Translations under genes and position numbers: made by a program
The notes under the pieces: generated by a model
Database searches by the model: none
What the model was told of the DNA's origin: nothing
What the model saw: only the letters and a program-made list of their open reading frames with translations
Source of the DNA: CAIRTM01 sp963723235
GTDB lineage: Bacteria > Desulfobacterota > WTBG01 > CAIYCZ01 > CAIRTM01
NCBI GenBank assembly: GCA_963723235.1
Contig: CAVRPV010000006.1
Span: 1 to 64,000, forward strand
DNA length: 64,000 bases
Reading direction: 5' to 3'
Part shown: piece by piece, positions 53,422 through 62,844 of the stretch
Position numbering within the stretch: the stretch's first letter is position 1
Layout of the letters: each line of letters opens with the position of its first letter

Positions 53422-54750
53422 TCATTTGCTAACCAGGCATTTTGAAGCCAGATCATGCAGGCCCTGCTTTCGCTCCGTAAAAGCTATTATAAAAAATCCT
53501 ACGCCTAACGTACATGGCAACAAAATCAGCCTGGCCAGATGCCTCGCAATCGCTTGCAAGACGGATATGCGTTCTCCGTCATAATTGGTAACCCGCAGTG
53601 CGAATATTTTTTTTCCCAGGGTCGCCTGCAAAGCGGATGATTCAAGAACGACAAAATAGAGAAGCGCAACGAACTGGACCGCGCCATGCACATACAGATT
53701 ATTTGATACTACGTTGATGGGAAGGCCTGTTCCCAGACTGCTACGGTCACGGCAGCGACAAAAAGAAAACAAAGCAGCACCGTGTCGACATTGCCGCAGC
53801 CAGCCGAAGCATGAAACTCTCATCAAAAATACTGCTCAAACCGGATGAAAAAAGCTGCTGCAGCCGGCAAACGCTGATTCTTCCGAATCCTTTTTCTGTG
53901 CCTTCACTGCGGTGGAAACGGCCCTGACGCCGTTTACCGTCAGTCTTCCGGGTTGTGAAGTCCAGGACAATATAGAGTAATCAAGACAGCAGGGATTTTT
54001 TTCGTCGACCGTGATCAATTTTTCCACCATGGCGTATTTGGGTTTATCAGGGTATGGAACACATACCCTGACAGTATAGTTGCCCGGCAGCAGGGGGAAA
54101 AAATTCGTCTTGCGCCACGCGGCCTTTTGAACTTCACCATCAATATCGATTTTGGGGTAGCACAGATAGAGCAGCAGGTTCAGTGGGAAAAAGCGTGCAG
54201 TGAGTTCGATGCCCGTTTGTTCGGAGGGACGACTCTTTTTGCTGGCGCACCGGCCTTGGGTACGGCCGCAACGGCCTTGGGTACGGGCGTGCCAGCCTTG
54301 GGTACGGGCGCAGTTCCGGAGGAAGCAGGAGCAGATAGTTTTAGAGATGGAGCAGAGGGTTGGGCAGCCTGTTTGTGGTATTTTGAAATAATGATACCGC
54401 AGGCCGGACACTCTTCAAAAAACTCCCGCGATGGTGATTGATAGCCGCATTTCGGGCATTGAAGAGTTGAATCCGCTGTCCCGGCGACGGATTGGCTGCA
54501 CGGGCGGGGGTGGAACCAGCACCTGAGACAACAACACGGCAAACGAGCCCTGCTTTTTCGAAAGCCAACCGATATTTTTCAGCTAATGCCGAATCGATAT
54601 TGTCCTTGAGAATAATCGATCTGCCGCTACAGAGAACGGTTGCCTGTTGTTCAGGCAGTTTCAAGGTAGTGATCAGATTTTGTTTTACCGACCGGCTGTC
54701 CTCGCCCTGGCTGAAGGATCCGGTGCTGATGACTGATATTTTTGTTCCAT
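53422..54750 (-). CDS. RDD-family membrane protein with N-terminal redox/SPOR-like and zinc-ribbon domains, several frameshifts
   Basis: About 440 residues spread over at least five frame changes. Order: KISVISTGSFSQGEDSRSVK and VLCSGRSIILKDNIDSALAE (a domain seen before RDD in deltaproteobacteria), zinc ribbon LQCPKCGYQSPSREFFEECP with ACGIIISKY, a PVPKAG repeat linker, a middle β-rich part (YTVRVCVPYPDKPKYAMVEK), then RDD: LLCFLFVAAVTVAV, FVALLYFVVLESSALQATLG, KKIFALRVTNYDGERISVLQ, FTERKQGLHDLASKCLV. It is an integral membrane protein of unknown transport role. One shift is a missing A in the run just after the start. Confidence 0.7.
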
Positions 54751-55096
54751 GGTAGACCTTTATAAAAAAGTTCCTGGATGTTTAATATATATTTCGGAAA
54801 AAAAGGCTGTGCAGTAAAGCCTTTGATGCACGACAGATCGGTTTTTTGTGATGCGCAGTTCATCGGGAGCTGTACTGCCGGTATTGACGTGTATGCTCAA
54901 AAAATAAGGACACGACGCGTACATACGATGCATGCGCAAAGTGCGTCAACGGGTACAGGCGATAGCACTTTTGGGAGAGACTATGGGTGCATCGTTAGCC
55001 TGTCCCGATTTTTACTGTGATCGCGCTGCCCGGGCTAACGGATATAATAAACCACATCGGCGCACCTGTCGCAACCTGCCGAGAGCGAGAGCGACC

Positions 55097-56324
55097 CTAC
55101 GAAAGCGCAGCGCTGATACGCTCCATGGCCTGCTCGACATTTTCACGTGAATTGAACGCGCTGATGCGGATATAGCCCTGACCGCAACGGCCGAACCCTG
55201 CTCCGGGTGTGCACACAACCCCGGCTTTCTCAAGCAGCATGTCAAAAAACTGCCAGGAATCCTGGCGGGCATTGATCCAGATGTAGGGCGAGTTGTCACC
55301 GCCCGTGCAGGCAAAGCCAAGGGCACGTCATCTTTTCACGGATGATGCGGGCGTTCTCGAGATAGGCATCGATCAGCGCGTCCACCTGCGACCTGGCCTT
55401 CGGCTGAAAACACGGCTGCGGCCGCGCGCTGTACCGGGTAAGAAACCCCGTTGAACTTGGTGCAATGCCGGCGCATCCACAGGGGATGCAGCATCTGCGC
55501 CGATCCATCGGGTGCAAACGCCCTGCAGTTTTTGGGAACGACCGTAAAGGCGCAGCGCGCGCCGGTAAACCCGGCTGTTTTGGAAAAACTCCTGAATTCA
55601 ATCGCCACTTCCCGTGCGCCCTCAATCTCATAAATGCTGTGCGGAATGGAAGGATCGCGGATAAAACGCTCATAGGCCGCGTCAAACAGCAGCAGGGCTT
55701 TGTTAGCATGCGCCCAGTCAACCCACAGTGCAAGCTGCTCCCGGCTTGCGGTTGCGCCGGTCGGGTTATTGGGAAAGCACAGGTACACCAGGTCAGCCGG
55801 TTCAGTCGGCAGGCCGGGCACGAAACCGTTCTTCTGCGGTTGACTCAAGATAGCTCAGCCCCTGATAGCGGTCATTTTCATTCAGGCCCGTGCGGCCGGC
55901 CATAACGTTTGTGTCAACATACACCGGATAGACCGGATCAGGAACAGCGATTGCACAATCGAGCGAAAACAGCTCCTGAATATTGCCGGTATCGCATTTG
56001 GAACCGTCTGAAACAAAAATCTCATCCGGGCTGATGTCCACGCCGCGGCTCTGATAATCATGCAGCGGCTATTGATTCACGTAAAAAATCATAGCCCTGC
56101 TCAGGGCCATAGCCGCGGAATGTTGCGTCCTGCGCCATTTCATCCACAGCCTTATGAAAGGCATCGATACAGGCCGGAGGCAGAGCCCGCGTTACGTCCC
56201 CGATGCCCAGCCGGATAATACTTTTCTGCGGGTTGGCGCGGGTAAAATCGGCAACACGTCGGGCAATGTCGGAAAAAAGATAGGATGCCTTGAGTTTATT
56301 AAAATTAGTGTTAATGGTAATCAT
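55097..56324 (-). CDS. dapL: LL-diaminopimelate aminotransferase, about four frameshifts
   Basis: About 409 residues when shifts near 56,055, 55,845, 55,405 and 55,325 are repaired. Motifs in order: INTNFNKLKASYLFSDIARR, LGIGDVTRALPPACIDAFHK, DISPDEIFVSDGSKCDTGNI, VPDPVYPVYVDTNVMAGRTG, YLCFPNNPTGATASREQLAL, the PLP lysine loop FRSFSKTAGFTGARCAFTVV, and FACTGGDNSPYIWINARQDS with GYIRISAFNSRENVEQAMER. It makes LL-DAP in one step for lysine and peptidoglycan, the pathway variant used in many deltaproteobacteria. The 344 bases downstream (54,751-55,096) show no gene. Confidence 0.9.
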
Positions 56325-56422
56325 GGTGTTTGTGTGCTCCTTTCAGCTTCACTCAACCGGGTTAAACTATACTGTGCACGATGAGCGAATATTGTTGCCA
56401 GGACTGTAAGCCCCAACATGAC

Positions 56423-56546
56423 GATGGGCTCATAAAAAGGTCGCGGGCAAGGCGCTCAAATCCGAGGGAATGAGGCGTACTTGTTGTACGCCGCAATGAC
56501 TGAGGATGCAGAGCAACGCAGCACCCGGCTTTTTTATGAGCCCATC
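56423..56546. repeat. Dispersed hairpin repeat, copy 2
   Basis: Perfect 16-bp inverted ends GATGGGCTCATAAAAA (56,423-56,438) and its complement (56,531-56,546). The inside has GGCAAGGCG, hairpin GGCGTAC-TTGTT-GTACGCC and CGCAATGAC, GCAACGCAGC, as in the copy at 32,411. It lies between dapL and the radical SAM gene. Confidence 0.75.
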
Positions 56547-56610
56547 ATTGTTAGCTGGTAAAGCTACCAAAAAAATGGTATTAAGGCAAAAAAAATATCG
56601 CGGAGTTTCT

Positions 56611-57539
56611 ATGCAGTATGTTTTCGGGCCGATACATTCACGGCGCATGGGTCTGTCGCTGGGCATTGATCCGATACAGGGAAAAATCTGTACGCTTGAC
56701 TGCGTGTACTGCCAGCTTGGGGCAACCAGCCGGAAGACCCTGGAGCGCGGCGTGTACGCGCCCGCTGAGGCCGTGCTGGAGGAAGTGCGCTCTGTGATCG
56801 CCTCCGGACAGGAAATGGACTACATTACATTTTCCGGGAACAGGTGAGCCCACGCTGAACCGGGACCTTGGCCGCATGATCTCTCAGATCAAAACCATGA
56901 CCACGCGTGCCGGTGGCTGTCATTACCAACGGCACCCTGCTGCATCTGGAGGACGTGCGTGCAGACCTGATGCAGGCAGACCTGGTTGTGCCGTCAGTCG
57001 ATGCAATCACCCCGCAGGTGTTTGCACGCATCAACCGGCCGCACCCCGGCATTGATTGTGCGCGCATGCTGGACGGGCTTGAAACCTTCAGCCGAACCTA
57101 CACGGGCAGGCTCTGGGTCGAAGTCATGCTGGTGCAGGGCATCAATGACAATCGTGAGGAACTCGAGGCGCTGGCGAATTACCTGAACCGGATTGATTGT
57201 GAAAAAATTCAAATCAACACGGTTACCCGACCGCCGGCTGAAAGCGACTGCGCAGCAGTCGATGATTGTGTGCTTGACAAGGCACGGCACATGTTCGGCC
57301 CGCGCGCAGAGATCATCGGATCATTACCGGAAACAGTCAGTGCGCCTGTTGGCGAGGACCCCTGCGCCCGCATTCATGCGCTTGTGCGCTCGCATCCCTG
57401 CACAATTGAACAGCTCTGCAACGCGCTGGGGCTGAGCAGCGCGCAGGCCGAAGCAGCGCTGCAGGAACTCATCACTCAGCAGCGCATCGAAACGACCGGA
57501 CATGCATCGAAGATTTTTTACCGCGCTTCAGGAAGATAG
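56611..57539 (+). CDS. Radical SAM protein (COG0731-like), two frameshifts
   Basis: About 310 residues after repair near 56,845 and 56,905. Starts at ATG 56,611 (MQYVFGPIHSRRMGLSLGID). The 4Fe-4S cysteines are C-x3-C-x2-C in ICTLDCVYCQLG, then ITFSGTGEPTLN-type text and VAVITNGTLLHLEDVRADLM, VVPSVDAITPQVFARINRPH. The C-terminal 70 residues form a winged-helix-like tail (SHPCTIEQLCNALGLSSAQA). Relatives include wyosine-type radical SAM enzymes; the substrate is unknown. Its last 22 bases overlap the convergent M23 gene. Confidence 0.85.
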
Positions 57540-58300
57540 AACAAGGGGTTGCGCGCCTGACGGTCGCGGCGCACCTGAAAATGCAGATACAGTTTTTCCG
57601 CGGGACTGCGCAGCAACCGGCCCAGCACCTGCGACTGCTTGACCTGCTGATCCCGCGCAACCATGTTTTCCCCCAGATTGGCATACACGGTTACAAAATT
57701 GCTGTCATGCTGGACAATGATGGTGTTGCCGTAGCCTTCAAGCACAGCGGAAAAAATGACCTTACCCGCGCGCGAGGCCATTATATTGGCTTCAGATGCG
57801 CCTTTAATGTCAATGCCGTCATGTTTCATCCCGCCGTGAATGCCGAACCGCTTAGATAGCGGGCCGATAATGGGCCAGATAAACATCCCGACGTTTTTCT
57901 CAATCACCGGCGCAGCCGGTTCCGGTGCTTCAGCCGGGGGACGCGTGCTTCCGGGTTGTGATGGCGGCTGTGCAACAGTGCCGGCTGTTGATTCAACAGG
58001 CAGCTGCTTGACCGCTCCGGGAATAAACAAACGGTCACCGACCTTGATCTGGGAATGATCGGTAATATTGTTAAGCTCAGCAACATCCTGCATGCTGACC
58101 TGATAGGTCTTGCTGATGCGCCACAGGGTTTGGCCCTTCTGCACCGTGTGATAAACACCATTGGCCTTGGATGAACTATCCGGAAGCACCGGGCCCCGGT
58201 GACAGGCCGCACACAACAAAAGAACTGCAAGCACGAAAATATATGCCGCATACATACGGGCGGGATACGCACGCTTGCACATGTTTTCGTGAACGGACAT
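57518..58300 (-). CDS. LysM - M23 (LytM) lipoprotein, probable murein hydrolase activator
   Basis: About 260 residues. The start at 58,300 (MSVHENMCKR) has AAGG inside a hairpin; an upstream start at 58,357 overlaps the surE stop as ATGA and is the alternative. A lipoprotein-like signal (MYAAYIFVLAVLLLCAAC) is followed by LysM (YHTVQKGQTLWRISKTYQVS) at about residue 50-95, a proline-rich linker, and LytM/M23: GMKHDGIDIKGASEANIMAS, YGNTIIVQHDSNFVTVYANL, KLYLHFQVRRD. The zinc H-x-H is Y-L-H here, so the site looks incomplete, as in NlpD/EnvC-type activators of amidases. Confidence 0.82.
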   Translation of the reverse strand: MSVHENMCKRAYPARMYAAYIFVLAVLLLCAACHRGPVLPDSSSKANGVYHTVQKGQTLWRISKTYQVSMQDVAELNNITDHSQIKVGDRLFIPGAVKQLPVESTAGTVAQPPSQPGSTRPPAEAPEPAAPVIEKNVGMFIWPIIGPLSKRFGIHGGMKHDGIDIKGASEANIMASRAGKVIFSAVLEGYGNTIIVQHDSNFVTVYANLGENMVARDQQVKQSQVLGRLLRSPAEKLYLHFQVRRDRQARNPLFYLPEAR

Positions 58301-58301
58301 A

Positions 58302-58321
58302 GTACCTTCAAAAGAAGGTAC
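58302..58321. promoter_or_regulatory. Perfect 20-bp hairpin over the LysM-M23 ribosome-binding site
   Basis: Arms GTACCTTC and GAAGGTAC with an AAAA loop (TTTT on the minus strand). In the minus-strand mRNA the 3' arm contains the AAGG that would serve the ATG at 58,300, so folding would hide it. Confidence 0.45.
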
Positions 58322-58353
58322 GGGAAAAATTACACGTCGTGAGGAATGTTGCA

Positions 58354-59112
58354 TCATGTCTGCCTGAAACCTTCTATGGCCATGCCGCGGACATGCTCAA
58401 GGGAGGTATAGTCGGTTAAGTCCGTCCTGATCGGCGTAATGGATATCAGGCCGCTTCTGACGGCATTTGCATCCGAGCCCGCAATATCTTCAAACGCAAT
58501 GCCCTTGCCGCCGAGCCAGTAATAGGTCTGTTCGCGCGGGCAGGTAGTCGCCGTGACGGTTTTCTCATACTGGCTGCGGCCCTGATGGGTTATGACGTAG
58601 TCGAAAATATCGGCCCCCTTCGTGTCGGGCACATTCACATTCAAAAACACATACGGGGGCAGACCCGCAGCACACACGCTGCGTGCCAGGGCCGCGGCAA
58701 AACGGGCAGCGGGCATAAAATGAAAATCCTTCTTTGTGGCCAGCGACATTGCGATTGCGGGAATACCCAGTATGGTGGCCTCAAAAGCAGCTGCAGCGGT
58801 TCCGGAATAGGAGATGTCATCACCCATGTTAGCGCCCTGGTTGATACCGCTTACCACCAGGTCCGGCCGCACGGGCAGCAGGCCGTTCAGGGCCAGGTTG
58901 ACACAATCCGACGGCGTACCGTTGACCTTGAAATGCCGCTCGCAAACCTGCGCTACCTTGAGAGGCCGCTGCAGGGTAATGGCACGGCCCATGGCGCTCT
59001 GGCCCTGATCGGGCGCAACAGTCCACACCGTGGCTATTTCACCAAGGGTGTGTTCCAGAGCGCGCAGGCCTTCCGAATCGTAGCCATCGTCATTTGAAAG
59101 CAGTATATGCAT
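58354..59112 (-). CDS. surE: 5'/3'-nucleotidase SurE
   Basis: A 252-residue protein starting at ATG 59,112 (MHILLSNDDGYDSEGLRALE). Metal ligands are in SNDDGYDSEG, the conserved APDQGQSAMGRAITL, and VVSGINQGANMGDDISYSGT with AAAAFEATILGIPAIAMSL. SurE removes phosphate from nucleoside monophosphates in stress. It is coupled to the downstream M23 gene. Confidence 0.94.
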   Translation of the reverse strand: MHILLSNDDGYDSEGLRALEHTLGEIATVWTVAPDQGQSAMGRAITLQRPLKVAQVCERHFKVNGTPSDCVNLALNGLLPVRPDLVVSGINQGANMGDDISYSGTAAAAFEATILGIPAIAMSLATKKDFHFMPAARFAAALARSVCAAGLPPYVFLNVNVPDTKGADIFDYVITHQGRSQYEKTVTATTCPREQTYYWLGGKGIAFEDIAGSDANAVRSGLISITPIRTDLTDYTSLEHVRGMAIEGFRQT

Positions 59113-59209
59113 GCAACTGTCCCTTATATTCCGTATCGCAACTGTCACGCGATTATAGATGAGGCCTGCTGCTTGTCAACCAAAACATGGTACGCAGCCA
59201 AGATTTGAA

Positions 59210-59250
59210 TTGACAGCCGCCACAACTATTACTATACTTGTGTATAGTAA
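59210..59250 (+). promoter_or_regulatory. Sigma-70 promoter with 9-bp palindrome on the -10 box
   Basis: TTGACA (59,210-59,215), 17 bases, TATACT (59,233-59,238). The -10 lies inside a perfect inverted repeat, TTACTATAC-TTGT-GTATAGTAA (59,229-59,250), a good candidate operator. The gene at 59,296 starts 46 bases later. Confidence 0.7.
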
Positions 59251-59295
59251 TAAAATACCAACGGCTGAAACAAAACGAACACAACAGGAGGAAGT

Positions 59296-60184
59296 ATGAA
59301 AAAATTTCTTAAAATTATCGCCACCCTGCTGATTCTTCTCATTATTGTTATCGGAATTTTCATAGCAACCTTCAAACCCCCGCGGTTCACGGATTATGGC
59401 ATGTATGCCGGGCTCTTCAAATGGGCTACCGTACAATTCGAACAGATGCAGCCGCGGCCGGTCTCGGAGTATTTCAAAAACTTCTCCGTGCAGCTGGGTC
59501 TTCCCTTCACCAAGGTCTTCGGCTCACCCAGACTTGGCGTTCAGTTGATCTCCTTTGAAAACAAACAGCTCTCGGCTGCAACCATCAGCATGTTCGAACT
59601 GCCGCCGGGTTCAGGCTATTACAGCGTCTATCACCTTGAACCTCGTGCCGCGCTATGGCTTCCGGGCTCCGATCATGCATGTTGATTTCATGAAACCCTC
59701 ACCGGGCGTGGGCGGCATGTTCATTCTTGATTTCTTCAATGTTGACACAGCTGAAATTTCCTACGAAAAGTTTTTCGGCAACGACATTGCCGTCATCAAC
59801 GAGGCCCTGGCAAAGGTCAAGCAGTACCAGCGCACTGAAGCTGAAGGCCGCGGTAAAATCTCGCGCTACCTCGATCCCTTTAAGAGCCCCTACCGCTTTG
59901 AACTGGCGGAACCCAAAACTAAAGACGACGCCGTGCGCCGTGCCTACTACACAGCCGCCCGTGATGCGCTCATGATGGTGCTGCCCGTGTATCTTAAATG
60001 CACCGCACGGGTGCAGATGGATCAGGGCTTTGCCAAGGTTCATGAACAGAAAATGAACGTCCTGGCAAGCGAACTGTACACGAAGGATTTTGCAGTTAAA
60101 AGCGGCCGCACTATCTTCAAAGAACACTTTGCTAAATACTGGGCTGAAGGGTTCTGGAACGTAGCGATGCCCGCAGGAAAATAG
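59296..60184 (+). CDS. Membrane-anchored hypothetical protein, one frameshift
   Basis: About 295 residues after repair near 59,655. A single N-terminal anchor (IIATLLILLIIVIGIFIATF) is followed by a large periplasmic part (YAGLFKWATVQFEQMQPRPV, VDFMKPSPGVGGMFILDFFN, PFKSPYRFELAEPKTKDDAV). I do not recognise the family. AGGAGG precedes the ATG and a strong promoter with a palindrome lies upstream, so expression may be tightly regulated. Confidence 0.65.
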
Positions 60185-60191
60185 CCTGAGC

Positions 60192-60256
60192 GCATGCCGC
60201 ATGTGCCTTTGGAGCAACCGTTAATTCGCCCCGAAGGCACATGAGCTACGGCATGC
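60192..60256. terminator. Large hairpin between convergent genes
   Basis: Outer arms GCATGCCG (60,192-60,199) / CGGCATGC (60,249-60,256) and inner arms CATGTGCCTT / AAGGCACATG (60,200-60,209 / 60,234-60,243) pair perfectly, with a five-base bulge. There is no U run, but it lies just after the 60,184 stop and could end transcription from either side. Confidence 0.55.
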
Positions 60257-60363
60257 ATCGCAGCGTGTCAAGCAGCTCGTGCACAATTAAACGCCTCATA
60301 ACGCCCCCCCTCCCGAGATACTCTTAAGGGAGACCAAAGAATAGTAGAGCTGGCTCAGCAATA

Positions 60364-61221
60364 TCAGGCCATGCCCGGAAAGTATTTTTTAATTTCCCTG
60401 TAAAGAAACGGGGCATTGGTTTCAAGAAATGCCCTGACCCTGTTCACAATATCCTGCTTTTGTTCCTCAATCGGCAAAGCCCTGCCCTCAAGCTGTGCCA
60501 GCAACCTTTCAGCCCGTTTGTCAGGGTCAGGGTGGCTGGAAAGAAAGGACTGACCCTTGCTCAGCCCGGCAATCTTCTTCAATGCTGTTACCGCAGACTG
60601 CGGCTCAAACTTCTCCCGCTTGAGGAAAAACAACCCGTAGTCATCCGCCTCTTTTTCTTCAAGCTGTGAGAATTGAGCGTTCATGAGAGATTCAGCCAGT
60701 CCGCCGAACACTGACTGGGCTAAATCTCCGGCGGTGTTCTGCTGAGAGGCAACACCCTTACGCACTGCACTGGCGGCATAGGCGAGCTTTATTTTCTTTC
60801 GGATATGGTTCTTCACTACATGCCCCATTTCATGGCCGATAACAAAACGCAACTCACCATCATTGAGCATGTCCATAAGCCCACTGTATAGCCTGATAGT
60901 TCCGTTTGCCATTGCAAAGGCATTAACTTCAGGGGACAGGTATACGGCATAGCTGAACTTCACATCACCGTCCTGAAAGTTTTGAGCAATCAATTGATTG
61001 AGCCGCTGCGTGTACGTGCTTTCAGGCGGAGCCATGGTGTGCTGTTTGTCGGAAGACTGCGTTGCCTGTGAAGCAATTTCCAGCACGTCCTTGTCGGAGA
61101 GGGTCAGAGCCTTTACCGCATCCATACCCGCATTGGTAGCCATTTGGATGTCAGTATCCCCGCAGCCCGGCAACGCAATCATACAGAAGCACAATACTGC
61201 AATCAAATATTTCATCATCAT
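60364..61221 (-). CDS. M48 family metalloprotease lipoprotein
   Basis: A 285-residue protein. The signal ends in a lipobox (ALPGC, Cys20). The zinc motif HEMGH is at 130-134 (VIGHEMGHVVKNHIRKKI), and the third ligand is in EEKEADDYGLFFLKRE near 190. HPDPDKRAERLL near the end is also typical. These outer-membrane or periplasmic proteases (LoiP/BepA-like) clear damaged envelope proteins. Confidence 0.9.
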   Translation of the reverse strand: MMMKYLIAVLCFCMIALPGCGDTDIQMATNAGMDAVKALTLSDKDVLEIASQATQSSDKQHTMAPPESTYTQRLNQLIAQNFQDGDVKFSYAVYLSPEVNAFAMANGTIRLYSGLMDMLNDGELRFVIGHEMGHVVKNHIRKKIKLAYAASAVRKGVASQQNTAGDLAQSVFGGLAESLMNAQFSQLEEKEADDYGLFFLKREKFEPQSAVTALKKIAGLSKGQSFLSSHPDPDKRAERLLAQLEGRALPIEEQKQDIVNRVRAFLETNAPFLYREIKKYFPGMA

Positions 61222-61298
61222 TCTTACCTGTTTACATCACTGCCAAAGGGGTTTGAGAGGATTGAGCATACAAGCTCATCTGCCCGACCTGCGTGCTG

Positions 61299-62198
61299 TC
61301 AGCGGTCGAGTTCCTTGTCCTGATGTGAAGCCGGATTGTCAAGGGGCTCAAGGTGGGTCGTTATCGTGACGTCCGGCAGGGTTGCGCGGATATCGGCCTC
61401 AAGATGTTCCAGCAGATCGTGGCCTGCGTCAACCGTCCAGAAACCGGGTACCAGTATATGAATCGATATAAAGCGGCGGGAGGCAGCCTGCCGGGTGCGC
61501 AGGGCATGGTACTGCACGCCCTGCTGCATGTATTTTTCAAGAATCCGCTTAAGCAGAGCAAGCTCTTCCGGCGGCAGCGTCGAATCCATGAGCCCCGATG
61601 TAGAACGTTTGACGAGGTGATAGCCGGACCACACGATATTAGCGGCTACGGCAAGGGCTATAATAGGATCAAGCATTTGCCAGCCCGTAAGCGCCACGGC
61701 CATGATGGCGGCAATGACGCCGGCCGATGTCCAAACATCGGTCATGAGATGTCGGGCGTCCGCCTCAAGAGTAATGGAGCGGTATGCTCTGCCGGCGCGC
61801 AGCAGAATGCGCGCCACGAAAAAGTTGATGAGAGAGGCGGCTGTTGAAATGGCAAGACCTGCGCCGGCCTGTTCCAACGGCTGGGGGAAGATGAGGCGAT
61901 TAATTGCCGCCACGCCGATGCTGATGGCTGCAATCAGAATCAGGATGCCTTCGGCGCCGCAGGCAAAATATTCGGCTTTGCTGTGGCCGTAGGCATGGGT
62001 GTCATCTGCCGGGCGCGCCGCTATCGTTAAAACAACAAGCGCTATCACAGCACCGAGCAGGTTGACGATGGATTCTACGGCATCCGAGAGCAGGCCGACA
62101 GATCCGGTAAGCCAGTAGGCTGCGCCTTTGAGCGCCATAGTTGTAATGGCAGCGGCGATTGACAACCAGGCATAGCGTGTGAGAGCGGAACGGCTCAT
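61299..62198 (-). CDS. Cation diffusion facilitator (CDF) transporter
   Basis: A 299-residue protein with six predicted transmembrane segments. GLLSDAVESIVNLLGAVIAL and HAYGHSKAEYFACGAEGILI are CDF signatures; the metal site of TM5 is ADARHLMTDVWTSAGVIAAI (H-x3-D). The cytoplasmic C-domain (FISIHILVPGFWTVDAGHDL, LEADIRATLPDVTITTHLEP) is complete. It exports Zn, Fe or Cd in exchange for protons. Confidence 0.92.
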   Translation of the reverse strand: MSRSALTRYAWLSIAAAITTMALKGAAYWLTGSVGLLSDAVESIVNLLGAVIALVVLTIAARPADDTHAYGHSKAEYFACGAEGILILIAAISIGVAAINRLIFPQPLEQAGAGLAISTAASLINFFVARILLRAGRAYRSITLEADARHLMTDVWTSAGVIAAIMAVALTGWQMLDPIIALAVAANIVWSGYHLVKRSTSGLMDSTLPPEELALLKRILEKYMQQGVQYHALRTRQAASRRFISIHILVPGFWTVDAGHDLLEHLEADIRATLPDVTITTHLEPLDNPASHQDKELDR

Positions 62199-62295
62199 GG
62201 GTGCATGTATCCTTTGATAATAATCGGTGCCGGAATATGTACCACAGGTGCTGATGAAAAAATATCTTAAAAATCAGCCGCTGCGTAAAAAAGCA

Positions 62296-62679
62296 TCACT
62301 TGCCTCCGGCTTTTTCAGCCAGGCCCAGTATCTGAGAAACAAGATCGAGCAGCCCCTTGAGTCCGGTTGTATTAATGAAATCAAGAAGTCCCTTGATGCC
62401 ATTTTGCTCGATCAGCTTCACGAGCTTGATGGCAAGGGGGGCAAGCACCGCAACCAATACCACTACGCACAGCAAAACAAATACGCAGGTTATGCCTGCA
62501 AGGACCAGAAATATCTTATTGCGGAGCAGTCGAATAAGGTAGGGCATGAGGGCGGCTGCGAATAAGTGCTTGCCGCCATGCTTGTAATAACAGCGGTGAT
62601 TCCCATAATGGTGATCATCGTATTGATCATGGTGCCCGTAGCTTCTGCCGCCTTTCAAGAGGTTCTTAAGCATGCCCAT
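62296..62679 (-). CDS. Histidine-rich small membrane protein
   Basis: A 127-residue protein. The N-terminal 36 residues are rich in His, Tyr and Asp (YGHHDQYDDHHYGNHRCYYK), suggesting metal binding. A strongly hydrophobic segment (IFLVLAGITCVFVLLCVVVL) follows, then a short amphipathic repeat (GIKGLLDFINTTGLKGLLDL). Unknown family. It is upstream of the CDF gene on the same strand, so a link with metal transport is possible but unproven. Confidence 0.6.
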   Translation of the reverse strand: MGMLKNLLKGGRSYGHHDQYDDHHYGNHRCYYKHGGKHLFAAALMPYLIRLLRNKIFLVLAGITCVFVLLCVVVLVAVLAPLAIKLVKLIEQNGIKGLLDFINTTGLKGLLDLVSQILGLAEKAGGK

Positions 62680-62844
62680 GCGGAATTCTCATTTCAGTGA
62701 TTCCCCTTATTGATACTCCTCTTTAATTCGCTGTACCCAATTTTTATATCTATGCAGTGCGTTGGTTTTGTTGCAAGCCAGAATATGGCGTTATTTCTAT
62801 CGCCCTGAGATGAACTCAACTATGCGCCTGACGATCAGGGCAGC

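Noticed and set aside
5685..60184. Programmed ribosomal frameshifting in many genes
   Set aside because: Shifts occur in many unrelated gene families in both directions, without slippery heptamers or conserved downstream structure; sequence error explains them better.
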